From IMG/VR virus record IMGVR_UViG_3300044844_000961, positions 1-43,936 of that record: DNA of 43,936 nucleotides, one strand, 5' to 3'. This document shows, one piece after another, positions 16,574 through 23,351 of this stretch. How positions within the stretch are numbered: the first letter of the stretch is position 1; each line of letters opens with the position of its first letter. The notes under the pieces are model-generated. The model saw only the letters and a program-made list of their open reading frames with translations, was not told where the DNA came from and ran no database searches. Both the position numbers and the translations under genes were made by a program. The stretch is from a virus.

Positions 16574-17231
16574 ACATTTCCTCTCGTTTGATTACTGCCT
16601 CTGCATACGGAAACCATTTGAGTATCCGCTGAAAATCATCGGGGAAATTCTTGTAAACAAAGAGTAGTGAAGGCGTCGAAAGATCGACCCCTGTTGCGGA
16701 TGCCGCAGTGGACATTTTCGGAATAGGGATTCCCCTTACTTTGCAATACGCAAGGACATCCAATTTGTTCCATTTGCGTATAGGGTAAACCATGTCTGTC
16801 CAACCCTTCGTTGTGTTGAAGAATCTTCTTCGCCAAAGCGAATCCGCATCCTTTGCGCCCGTGACTATGTATTTTGTTCCGGCTTCTGTCCGAGCAAGAT
16901 CGTAAACATCGCGAAGCGTCCAATCCGGCAGTGTTTCGGCATTCTTCCCCTCGTCGCAATAAATCCCTTCTTTGAGTGCGCGAATTAAAACCCAGTGCGG
17001 ATACTGCACAATTTGAACATTCCACCTTGCCCTTGCGTAATCCAAGGCATCCTCCGTGCATTTTAAATTTGGAACGAAGTGCATGAAGAAACAATGCACC
17101 GTCTTGAAGACCCTTGAACACAAATCAAGGCACACCAAACTGTCCTTGCCACCGCTGAATGCTACGGTGATCGAATCGCTTTCTTTTTGTTTTTCCCTTA
17201 AAAGCTCAAGGGTGTCCTGCCAGATTTGCAT
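16566..17231 (-). CDS. PAPS-reductase-like PP-loop enzyme (IbrA-like)
   Basis: This 221-residue protein has the PP-loop ATP-pyrophosphatase motif VAFSGGKDSLVCLDL (SGGKDS at 26-31). Family-typical elements follow: an internal LKCTEDALDYAR, TGAKDADSLWRRRF near 130, and MVYPIRKWNKLDVLAYC near 147-163, which positions the Arg/Trp pair found in PAPS reductase and DndC-like proteins. The N-terminal 35 residues are short, giving a compact enzyme. It would activate a substrate by adenylation or move sulfur. In phages, paired with a ParB-like partner, it may modify DNA or affect host sulfur chemistry; that is inference. The leader (ATCAATCAACCCAATCAA) lacks a Shine-Dalgarno sequence. Confidence 0.88.
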   Translation of the reverse strand: MQIWQDTLELLREKQKESDSITVAFSGGKDSLVCLDLCSRVFKTVHCFFMHFVPNLKCTEDALDYARARWNVQIVQYPHWVLIRALKEGIYCDEGKNAETLPDWTLRDVYDLARTEAGTKYIVTGAKDADSLWRRRFFNTTKGWTDMVYPIRKWNKLDVLAYCKVRGIPIPKMSTAASATGVDLSTPSLLFVYKNFPDDFQRILKWFPYAEAVIKREEMYG

Positions 17232-17294
17232 AATGTTTGATTGGGTTGATTGATAAAATTTCCGCGTGCGGGATGCGCGGCCCCCTATGGTGGA

Positions 17295-17423
17295 CTAGCC
17301 ACCACCACCGCCGCCGCCACCCTTCGGTTTGCGTCCGCCCTTTTTGGCTTTTGCTGCTGGCTTCTTTTTAGCCGCAACCTTGGCAGTAACTTTTTTCTTT
17401 GGTTTCAATTTTGCTTTTGCCAT
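17295..17423 (-). CDS. Small Lys/Ala-rich basic protein with poly-Gly tail
   Basis: This 42-residue gene starts at ATG 17,423 with an excellent ribosome-binding site (AAAGGAGG, 7 bases before ATG). The protein is nearly all Lys, Ala, Pro, Val and Gly: MAKAKLKPKKKV, then AAKKKPAAKAKKGGRKPKG and eight Gly. This resembles the tails of histone H1-like/HU-like proteins and suggests nucleic-acid binding and high expression. It is the first gene of the minus-strand late cluster, below the promoter at 17,552-17,579. Function is inferred from composition only. Confidence 0.8.
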   Translation of the reverse strand: MAKAKLKPKKKVTAKVAAKKKPAAKAKKGGRKPKGGGGGGGG

Positions 17424-17551
17424 GTCAATTCACCTCCTTTCGCTTCGCTTTTCTTGCAGTGTCAAATCCGTCCATCAATCCGGGCAAGTGTGTAAAACGC
17501 AGTAAAAACACTGCTCAAACACCGCAAATTCCCAGCCGGCTTTAATAAAGC

Positions 17552-17579
17552 ATTATAAATCAACGGTTTACACAAGCAA
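17552..17579 (-). promoter_or_regulatory. Candidate late promoter (minus strand)
   Basis: On the minus strand TTGCTT (17,579-17,574) and a perfect TATAAT (17,557-17,552) are 16 bases apart. It would drive the small basic gene and the PAPS-reductase/ParB pair. A small hairpin (GCAGT/ACTGC, 17,500-17,515) lies in the leader. The divergent operator and promoter begin 15 bases away, so one regulator could control both directions. Confidence 0.6.
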
Positions 17580-17593
17580 AAAAGATGAGAAAA

Positions 17594-17627
17594 AGGGTGA
17601 CAGACACCCTAGTTTTTGCGATTATAT
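17594..17627 (+). promoter_or_regulatory. Operator and candidate early promoter
   Basis: A near-palindrome AGGGTGACAGACACCCT occupies 17,594-17,610; its core GGTGACAGACACC differs by one base from the GGTGTCNGACACC motif found elsewhere in the genome. GTGACA (17,597-17,602) inside it matches five of six -35 bases, and an AT-rich ATTATA lies 18 bases further on. A repressor bound here would cover the promoter of the putative structured RNA and early operon. Confidence 0.55.
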
Positions 17628-17629
17628 GG

Positions 17630-18243
17630 ACAGTTCTTTGACAGACAGACGAAGCGGAAAGGTGAGAGGCAAGTCCCTCTCCCGACAACGAGTGCCACAG
17701 CACCGAAGGGTAAACCCGATGCAGAGCCAACGGCCAGAATGTGACGAGCAGGACGGAAACGACAAGGCGAAGTGCGGAACCTAAAAAAAGACCTTCAGGA
17801 GTGGCAGTAGCGAAAGGCGAATGTCGGGTAGGTCAGCACAGACCAGATGGGCGGCGAGCGAAAGCGACAAAGTGTGACGAACGAACCTAGTAAGTGGAGT
17901 CTCAAACGGAGCGGAAAGCCCGAGAAACAGAAGTTGTAGCAAACACGGCGCAAGAAAAACCCTGCACCGGAAACTTGCCACCCTGCGATAGCAGTAAGGG
18001 CAAGTGGTTCTGCGGACAGCAACGACACTCGGTAAACCTTTCCCATCAGCAAGTGCCTGTGACTTGCCGACCGCCGCTTATTGCTAACCTCGCAAACCGT
18101 GCTGGCAAAAACACCATGCCGTTCATCGGCTCTCAAAAGTTGCCACCCTGCGAGGGGCTAATGCCGCCAAACTTGCAAGCGCAAGTCTGCTCGTCCCAAG
18201 CCGAGAGAAAAGTGCAGAGGGGCCAATCAAACCATGCAAACAA
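17630..18243 (+). ncRNA. Putative large structured non-coding RNA (early leader)
   Basis: No convincing gene exists in these roughly 610 bases on either strand. The plus strand is full of short perfect stems with purine-rich loops: GAGAGG/CCTCTC (17,664-17,681), GTGC/GCAC, GGG-TAAA-CCC, GGTC/GACC, ACTTGCC/GGCAAGT (17,973-18,005) enclosing CTGC-GATA-GCAG, GCAAGT/ACTTGC (18,049-18,067), CCTCGCA/TGCGAGG (18,088-18,155) and ACTTGC-AAGC-GCAAGT (18,171-18,186). CCGAG/CTCGG (17,920/18,028) and CAGAA/TTCTG (17,928/18,008) nest around the ACTTGCC hairpin. Phages are known to carry large ornate RNAs such as GOLLD and ROOL; identity with these cannot be judged by eye. It could also be a long structured mRNA leader. 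Confidence 0.6.
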
Positions 18244-18450
18244 ATGAAACTGAAAACCAAATCGCCCGCCGCTACTGCGGCATCCACCGCCGAAATCGAC
18301 ATCTACAAGGGCAACCCCATGCTTGTCCTTAAATCCTCCCCCGACACCAAATGGCCGTTCCAGTTCGGCCTTGGCAAAGCCAAGTTGATCTTGGCTCACA
18401 TTGCCGAGATTGAGCGTTTCGTTGAATCCAACGGCGCATCCATCGACTAA
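18244..18450 (+). CDS. Small early protein, unknown function
   Basis: This 68-residue protein directly follows the structured stretch. It contains IDIYKGNPMLVLKS and KWPFQFGLGKAKLILAHIAEIERFV, a strand-helix layout I associate with small conserved phage proteins. The leader GCAAACAA before the ATG lacks a Shine-Dalgarno sequence. Function is not known. Confidence 0.78.
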   Translation: MKLKTKSPAATAASTAEIDIYKGNPMLVLKSSPDTKWPFQFGLGKAKLILAHIAEIERFVESNGASID

Positions 18451-18457
18451 CCCTGCG

Positions 18458-18499
18458 GGGTTGCCACCGCAACCCTGCTCAACCAACACACACACGACA
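18458..18499 (+). promoter_or_regulatory. Early leader module: hairpin plus (AC)nGAC
   Basis: A 7-bp hairpin (GGGTTGC 18,458-18,464, loop CACC, GCAACCC 18,469-18,475) is followed by an unstructured run ending ACACACACACGACA directly before ATG 18,500. There is no Shine-Dalgarno sequence. The same hairpin plus AC-run design recurs before other early genes. Confidence 0.65.
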
Positions 18500-19741
18500 A
18501 TGCCTAGATTAAAAACCACATCAGTTGATACCCCTGAACTGCGCGAACTAGTTGCGAGCATCGTTTCTTCATGCGAAGTCGATATTGACTACAAAGAAGT
18601 CTGCTCAACGCTGACCTCTGACGCCAAATCCTTCAATACCATTGCAGGAGCGGTTGCCGGACACGCTCCGTTGATTAACGCGATGGCTACTATTGCCGCC
18701 GATAGAGCGAACGAAGTCGCTTATATAACTGCTATAAAGCAATCCGAAGCGGTTGCCACCCGCGCTGTTGATACCATCAAGCAAGCCATCACCGCCGCCC
18801 TTGCTGAACCCGAAGCAACTCCTGCCAAGGTTCGGCGCAAACTCAACTCGGTTCTGCCAAGCGGCAAGGCCAATGTTGTGCAACAGCAGATCGAAAGATT
18901 CTGCGCTCCGAAAGCGGCACTCATTCCTTTGTTGCTTCTCGGAGAGCAGGGGGCTGGCAAGACCTACGGAGTTCGTCTTGCCGCTAAAAACTACGATCAC
19001 TTTGTCGAAGTTCCCTGCCATGCAGGAATGGAAGCAAAGGATTTCATCGGCGGGCCATTGCCTGACGGAAATGTTTTTAGTTGGACTGACGGCGGAGTTG
19101 CCAGAGCGTTCCGCCTCGCGGCGGCTGGCAAGAGCGTCCTCCTTCTTGTCGATGAGATATTCCGTGTGCCAGCATCGCAACGATCTGTGTTCCTTACTTG
19201 TCTGTCACCAGACGAGACGGGGCCAGAGCCAGTGTATAAGCTCAAGACTGAGCGAGTCATCGGAGGCAAAGGCGATGTGCGACACACAGAAGAACTCTGT
19301 GCGCCAGTTGCAAACCTGTCCATCGTTGCCACGACCAACATCGGCGGTCAGTTCAATGTTAGTGAAGACGATCCCGCGATGGCGGAACGCTGGCAGTTTC
19401 ACTATGTTTACTGCACGGCGGACGAAATCCAACGCGTCATCAAGAATGTCCTGTTGGAATACAGTGCAAACGAAGCAGAGGCTAATGAGTTGTCTGTAAA
19501 ATACACTGCCTTTTGGCAGAAGGCTTCTGAGTTGAAGAAGCTCGGCACGATTAACCTTGCGCCAACCATTCGCACACTGACCCGTGCGGCGAAAATTGCC
19601 ACCGCTCACACTGCCATTGCCCATCATCAAGCCGTGATGACCGTAGCCCCCATGTGGGCCGGAACCGACTTGGATGGTCGCCTTAACACAGCACAAATCG
19701 AAAACATTGCCCTCGCATCGAAAGGAGCCTTCAAATGCTAA
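18500..19741 (+). CDS. MoxR-type AAA+ ATPase
   Basis: This 413-residue protein has a helical N-terminal part (1-140) and a MoxR/CbbQ-like AAA+ core: Walker A GEQGAGKT (148-155), Walker B LLLVDEI (214-220), sensor-1 ATTN (277-280) and a likely arginine finger in AERW (297). The ATG at 18,500 is chosen because the recurrent (AC)nGAC leader precedes it and the upstream gene ends at 18,450; an in-frame ATG at 18,401 would overlap that gene. The stop overlaps the start of the VWA gene by 7 bases. MoxR ATPases remodel targets with a VWA partner, as in RavA-ViaA, CbbQ-CbbO and NorQ-NorD. The target here is unknown. Confidence 0.9.
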   Translation: MPRLKTTSVDTPELRELVASIVSSCEVDIDYKEVCSTLTSDAKSFNTIAGAVAGHAPLINAMATIAADRANEVAYITAIKQSEAVATRAVDTIKQAITAALAEPEATPAKVRRKLNSVLPSGKANVVQQQIERFCAPKAALIPLLLLGEQGAGKTYGVRLAAKNYDHFVEVPCHAGMEAKDFIGGPLPDGNVFSWTDGGVARAFRLAAAGKSVLLLVDEIFRVPASQRSVFLTCLSPDETGPEPVYKLKTERVIGGKGDVRHTEELCAPVANLSIVATTNIGGQFNVSEDDPAMAERWQFHYVYCTADEIQRVIKNVLLEYSANEAEANELSVKYTAFWQKASELKKLGTINLAPTIRTLTRAAKIATAHTAIAHHQAVMTVAPMWAGTDLDGRLNTAQIENIALASKGAFKC

Positions 19742-21375
19742 CTAATAATCAACGCTATCGTTTCCAGACCAAGTTTCTTGCTTTGGAAAGTGAAGCCGCC
19801 TTGCCAGAGCCAGTAATTTTTAGCTGGCTCAACCCGACAGAACAACCTCCTACGGGTTGCTGGTCGTTCAAGGACGGCAAGCACATCATCCGCGTGAATA
19901 TCAATTGCGCGGACAAATCGGTTGCCACCCGCTCTGCGCGGGCGGCGTCAACATTCGCAGAAATGATTGCTCGCCATGAGTTCTGCCACGCTGAATTAAC
20001 GGAACGCGATTTCGTTAAGCAAAATGAAATGTGCAAGCGGGTCGGATGTTCCTTCCGCCTTCTCAATATCTTTGAGGATGCGCGGATCGAGCATAAGAAG
20101 CGTGTTGCTTCCACCAAGCCGTTCGGTTGGTTGCGTTGGGAGAAACCCGCTGAACCAAAGAGTCCTGTTGGTATCTTCTTCTGGTTCCTTCAGCATGAGT
20201 TCATGCCGTATCACGGCGGGTATGATTTGCTTCTGCCGAAGCAATTAGATCGCGCCAGTATTTATCCTGTGAAGGTTGAGTCGTTTGGTAAGGCTCGCTC
20301 TCGGAAGTTGTATCATAACATGAAAGCAGTTGCCGAGTCGCACGGCATTCCGCCAACAACGATCACGCTTGTTTATCGCTTCTTTGTCGAAGTGACTCGC
20401 ACTCCAAACACGATGAGTTTGGAAGCGTGGCTGAAACGCTGGATGGAGTTGTTTCCAGAAACCAATGCAGAAGGAAACGGCATCGGACAGATTGTGGAAG
20501 GCTCTCATTGCGGTGACCAGATCGCGCCAGAAATTGTAAACGCCGATCATGTTCCCACCGTAGGCAAGGGCAGTGGCAAGCCAGCCGCCGTGCCACCCAC
20601 TGCGCTGTCTCGCGACGAGACTCGCCTTGTTGGGCCAAAGGATCGCGATGAAACTGGCGGCGAGCCGATCAAGGCTGGCCCCCATATCAAGCCTTCACTG
20701 TATCCCGACGAACAGACAATTGCGCTAGGCATTGCCAATTTAATTGGCCGCGCCTTCCGTTGCCGTGGCGACGACAAGATCAAGACGCTCTCTAGTGGCA
20801 AGCGGCTTAACATTCGCGACATCGCTTGCGGCAATGTTGCCAAGCCGTTTGTGCGCCGTGAAGTTCTGCCTGTTGGGGTTCCCAAGGTTGCCGCCATCTT
20901 CGACTTTAGTGGTTCGATGATGGGCAACCCTTCCAAGAATGCTCGCATTCTATTGTTTGCGCTCAATCGACTAGCAAAGAGTGGCGCAATTAAGTGTCAT
21001 GCTTACGCCACCCAAAGCGGTCGCGGTTGCTATACCGATCAAGCTCTGCCGTGCCGCGAAGAGAATATCAATTGGGAAGCGGTTGGCGGATCAGAAGGTA
21101 TGCGCCTGTTCTTCACGCAAAAAATGAGTGAGTTGCAGGACTTTGATTCGGTTATTGTTTTCACCGATGGCGACATTGGTGATAAAGGAACCGATTTCAG
21201 TCCCCTTCATTCACGCGGCATCTTCCCTGTTGGTGCGTATGTAGCAAACATATCGCCGGAAGCTCTGTTAGCACAGCAACAGCAGTTGAGCCGCTACTTC
21301 GACAAGGGCATTGCTCGGCCCGACATGATTAGTCTGGCGAGCGACATTGCCCGACTCATCACCAACTCGCGGTGA
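19735..21375 (+). CDS. Metallopeptidase-like/VWA protein, partner of MoxR ATPase
   Basis: This 546-residue protein has an N-terminal zincin-like motif HEFCH (81-85) and a candidate third ligand in NIFEDARIE (111-119). After a Pro/Gly-rich linker, the C-terminal third is a von Willebrand A domain with MIDAS residues DFSGS (390-394) and FTDGD (476-480). The layout is that of VWA partners of MoxR ATPases (CobT/NorD/ViaA type) with a peptidase-like N-terminal domain. It starts at ATG 19,735 with AAAGGAG upstream and is translationally coupled to the ATPase. Whether the HExxH is catalytic cannot be told. Confidence 0.88.
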   Translation: MLTNNQRYRFQTKFLALESEAALPEPVIFSWLNPTEQPPTGCWSFKDGKHIIRVNINCADKSVATRSARAASTFAEMIARHEFCHAELTERDFVKQNEMCKRVGCSFRLLNIFEDARIEHKKRVASTKPFGWLRWEKPAEPKSPVGIFFWFLQHEFMPYHGGYDLLLPKQLDRASIYPVKVESFGKARSRKLYHNMKAVAESHGIPPTTITLVYRFFVEVTRTPNTMSLEAWLKRWMELFPETNAEGNGIGQIVEGSHCGDQIAPEIVNADHVPTVGKGSGKPAAVPPTALSRDETRLVGPKDRDETGGEPIKAGPHIKPSLYPDEQTIALGIANLIGRAFRCRGDDKIKTLSSGKRLNIRDIACGNVAKPFVRREVLPVGVPKVAAIFDFSGSMMGNPSKNARILLFALNRLAKSGAIKCHAYATQSGRGCYTDQALPCREENINWEAVGGSEGMRLFFTQKMSELQDFDSVIVFTDGDIGDKGTDFSPLHSRGIFPVGAYVANISPEALLAQQQQLSRYFDKGIARPDMISLASDIARLITNSR

Positions 21376-21383
21376 TTGCTACA

Positions 21384-21493
21384 CCGCTCCGTGCCACCGT
21401 GCGCGGAGCGGAAAGCAGTCCCCATTCGGGGTTCCCTGCATAAGCAGTAAACAAAACCCTGCGCCGACAGGTTAAATAATGGCAACACACACG
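21384..21493 (+). promoter_or_regulatory. Structured leader with hairpins and AC run
   Basis: The gap after the VWA gene has two strong hairpins, CCGCTCCG/CGGAGCGG (21,384-21,411) and CCCC-ATTC-GGGG (21,420-21,431). It then reads ATGGCAACACACACG just before ATG 21,494. This matches the hairpin plus AC-run leader seen at other early genes. Confidence 0.55.
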
Positions 21494-21700
21494 ATGGCAA
21501 AGCCAACAACAAACAACACCAACGCAACTGCATCCTTGAATGAGGATCAACTTGAACAAGTCCGCGCCGTTGTAGCGGAATACCTGATGAGCGACGAGTT
21601 CGATGTGAAACTCAATCACGCCGATGTGGTTGATGCTTGCAAGACTGCGTTGCAGGACAAGGAAGTGCAAACAAGCCTCTCCGAAATCCTCAAGAAGTAA
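21494..21700 (+). CDS. Small acidic early protein, unknown function
   Basis: The protein is 68 residues from ATG 21,494 (MAKPTTNN), or 73 from ATG 21,479. The later start is favoured because the ACACACACG leader lies directly before it and would otherwise be coding. After a Thr/Asn-rich start the sequence is helical and acidic (EDQLEQVRAVVAEYLMSDEF, then LQDKEVQTSLSEILKK). No family is recognised. Confidence 0.7.
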   Translation: MAKPTTNNTNATASLNEDQLEQVRAVVAEYLMSDEFDVKLNHADVVDACKTALQDKEVQTSLSEILKK

Positions 21701-21712
21701 CATCGAGTCAAA

Positions 21713-21738
21713 GCCCTGCCGTCAATCGGCGGCAGGGC
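21713..21738 (+). other. GC-rich hairpin before small membrane gene
   Basis: A 9-bp perfect stem (GCCCTGCCG with CGGCAGGGC, 8-base loop) lies 12 bases after a stop codon and 7 before the next ATG. There is no T run after it, so it is probably not an intrinsic terminator. It may be an RNA processing or translation-control element. Confidence 0.6.
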
Positions 21739-21745
21739 ATCGACT

Positions 21746-21856
21746 ATGAAACGCAAACTTAATCTCCGTGTTGAGCAGGATAAGTTTTACGGACGCTTGT
21801 TCGTTCTTGTCGTGCTTCTTTTTATTCTATCAATACAAATTATATCAATCCTATGA
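21746..21856 (+). CDS. Small single-span membrane protein
   Basis: This 36-residue gene reads MKRKLNLRVEQDKFYGR, followed by a hydrophobic stretch LFVLVVLLFILSIQIISIL that ends at the stop. The TGA overlaps the ATG of the next gene (ATGA, 21,853-21,856), supporting real translation. The basic N terminus predicts a cytoplasmic start and a single membrane helix. It may be a membrane-acting peptide of the early region; function unknown. Confidence 0.6.
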   Translation: MKRKLNLRVEQDKFYGRLFVLVVLLFILSIQIISIL

Positions 21857-22317
21857 ATCCTAATGTTCGCTCACTAATTCAATTCAATCATTTCATCTTT
21901 GATGAGATCGAAACCAACTGCCGCACATATAAAAAGCAAGAGTTTGACGAGCTAATTGTCGTCGAATTTGACTTGCACTTTGCCACCAAAGGTGGGGGTT
22001 ATGCCTTCCCTTGCGATTCGGCTGGCAATGTTATCGTTGAAGAACTGCCCGCAGAAGCAGGAGTCAACTACAACTTCTGTTTAAGCTGTGCAGAGAAAGG
22101 GTGTTGGGACAAAATCCATGTTCGCCCCTACATCAAACGCTATCGCACTTGCGATTGTGGCAGTGGGTTAGACCCCGAAGAGCGATACGATGCGCGAGGC
22201 ATTTATCTGACTCGCGCTTGCTCAAAATGTGTTGGCGAAAAACTTCGCGGCTACCGTCACGAGGTTCTGACCAACTCCAACTACGAATGCGACGAACTCA
22301 TTGAATCAGATTACTAA
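21853..22317 (+). CDS. Cys-rich conserved early protein, unknown function
   Basis: This 154-residue protein has Cys pairs suited to metal binding: C-x-x-C in FCLSCAEKGC near 76-82, C-D-C near 98-100 and CSKC near 127-130, with YDARGIYLTRACSKC between. It ends ECDELIESDY. The last 32 bases of the gene recur at 23,252-23,283. The function is unknown; a Zn-ribbon role in nucleic-acid or protein contact is possible. Confidence 0.8.
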   Translation: MNPNVRSLIQFNHFIFDEIETNCRTYKKQEFDELIVVEFDLHFATKGGGYAFPCDSAGNVIVEELPAEAGVNYNFCLSCAEKGCWDKIHVRPYIKRYRTCDCGSGLDPEERYDARGIYLTRACSKCVGEKLRGYRHEVLTNSNYECDELIESDY

Positions 22318-22318
22318 T

Positions 22319-22585
22319 ATGCAACTATACGAAATCTATCCAATCGTTGAGGGCGAGTTTACTTTCCCTCTCACGCCCGAACCCGTCTCGCTTCAAGAAG
22401 CAACCGACATCTTGCATCGCCGGATGTCGCTTCTGTTGACGCAAGGCTATTGGCGAAACTGCCGAGGCGAGCAAGTCCCGCTTGATGAAGTTGGTTTCAA
22501 GATTGTCCCTGCGACTCATTACGAAGATGAGGATGAAGACGACATAGACGAGGCAGGGCAACTCAACGGAGCTTGGCATCCATGA
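22319..22585 (+). CDS. Small early protein, unknown function
   Basis: From ATG 22,319 this is an 88-residue protein (MQLYEIYPIVEGEF). That start lies one base after the previous stop and is preferred over an in-frame ATG at 22,301 that overlaps the upstream gene. An alpha/beta part (SLQEATDILHRRMSLLLTQGYW) is followed by an acidic tail with EDEDEDD. The ATGA overlap with the next gene shows coupling. No family is recognised. Confidence 0.72.
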   Translation: MQLYEIYPIVEGEFTFPLTPEPVSLQEATDILHRRMSLLLTQGYWRNCRGEQVPLDEVGFKIVPATHYEDEDEDDIDEAGQLNGAWHP

Positions 22586-22782
22586 GTCCAGTTCACACCG
22601 CAACAATCGACACCGAGACTTGGGACGCGCCAGCAAGTTCCAATTTGTCTCGGCGCGAACATCCAATCCTCCGAATCCGTGGCAAGTGGCTGGAGAATTT
22701 GGGCTACACGAAAAAATCCAAAGTGCAGATAACAACTTTGGAAAACGGAAATCTTCTCATCACAAAAATTTCGGCGGCTTGA
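22582..22782 (+). CDS. SymE-like / AbrB-fold small protein
   Basis: From ATG 22,582 (ATGA overlap with the upstream gene) this is 66 residues. The C-terminal half reads PILRIRGKWLENLGYTKKSKVQITTLENGNLLITKI, matching the SymE-type pattern of L-R-L-x-G-KWL-x-x-x-G-F followed by basic residues and a strand. SymE proteins are SpoVT/AbrB-fold toxins or nucleoid-binding proteins. An early phage copy may be a DNA- or RNA-binding effector; the SymE link is by pattern only. Confidence 0.68.
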   Translation: MSPVHTATIDTETWDAPASSNLSRREHPILRIRGKWLENLGYTKKSKVQITTLENGNLLITKISAA

Positions 22783-22805
22783 GCAACCGACGATCAACAA
22801 ACCCC

Positions 22806-22836
22806 GCCGATGCTCTCGGCAAACACACACGACAAA
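22806..22836 (+). promoter_or_regulatory. Early leader module: hairpin plus (AC)nGAC
   Basis: A 5-bp hairpin (GCCGA/TCGGC, 22,806-22,820) is followed by AAACACACACGACAAA and ATG 22,837. As at other early genes there is no Shine-Dalgarno sequence. This leader supports starting the gene at 22,837 rather than at the earlier in-frame ATG 22,810. Confidence 0.6.
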
Positions 22837-23238
22837 ATGATACAAACACACAAAAACATAATCGCAGTCCTCTCAGAAGTGAGAGTTAAATTAGACACCA
22901 ACACACCGAGCATTCCATTCCTCGGTGAACTGTCACATCAAGTTGCCAAAGCAATCGACTTGATTAAAGAGCCAATCAACATGAATGAGTTCTTTCACGA
23001 TCAAATCAAAATCTCTTGCGAGGAGTTGTTTAATGATCGGGTTGAGGAAAGAATTGATGGTTTAGAAGAAAGATTGAGTGACCACGAAGACGATATTGAG
23101 GATTGCAAGTCGCGCATTGAATCCTGTGAAGACGACATCAGCGGATTGCAGGACGAGGGCAAGGGGTTAGATGCAGACGGGGTGCGCGTTATAATAGCCA
23201 ACGCCTTCGTCGATGCTTCCAAGGCAGTCACCGCATGA
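22837..23238 (+). CDS. Acidic coiled-coil early protein
   Basis: This 133-residue protein (start MIQTHKNIIAV) has a helical N-terminal half and an acidic coiled coil in the second half (EERIDGLEERLSDHEDDIED, then CKSRIESCEDDISGLQ). The TGA at 23,236 is followed in the same frame by 14 more sense codons that encode RQKSECDELIESDY, of which ECDELIESDY is also the C terminus of another early protein. That suggests an interrupted or fused tail. Confidence 0.75.
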   Translation: MIQTHKNIIAVLSEVRVKLDTNTPSIPFLGELSHQVAKAIDLIKEPINMNEFFHDQIKISCEELFNDRVEERIDGLEERLSDHEDDIEDCKSRIESCEDDISGLQDEGKGLDADGVRVIIANAFVDASKAVTA

Positions 23239-23251
23239 AGACAAAAATCAG

Positions 23252-23283
23252 AATGCGACGAACTCATCGAATCTGACTACTAA
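23252..23283 (+). repeat. Duplicated gene end encoding ECDELIESDY
   Basis: These 32 bases match 22,286-22,317 with three differences, all at third codon positions and synonymous (Ile, Ser, Asp). The encoded residues and the TAA stop are unchanged. The stretch is in frame with the TGA-terminated coiled-coil gene just upstream. Confidence 0.85.
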
Positions 23284-23293
23284 AATCCCGCGA

Positions 23294-23351
23294 GTGCAGG
23301 GTGTGCAAGTTGCCACCCTGCACCGCACAACCCAAACAACACACACACGAC
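23294..23351 (+). promoter_or_regulatory. Early leader module: 10-bp hairpin plus (AC)nGAC
   Basis: A perfect 10-bp hairpin (GTGCAGGGTG 23,294-23,303 with CACCCTGCAC 23,314-23,323) has GTTGCCACCCTGC in its 3' half, a string shared with the structured RNA stretch. It is followed by AACACACACACGAC and ATG 23,352. No Shine-Dalgarno sequence is present. Confidence 0.7.

Noticed and set aside
18401-18499. Earlier ATG for the MoxR ATPase
   Set aside because: It would overlap the preceding gene and translate through the hairpin and AC leader that mark the true start at 18,500.
17795-18561. Minus-strand frames of 113 and 142 codons opposite the structured stretch and early genes
   Set aside because: Low protein-like quality, no ribosome-binding sites, and they overlap supported plus-strand genes or the hairpin-rich region.
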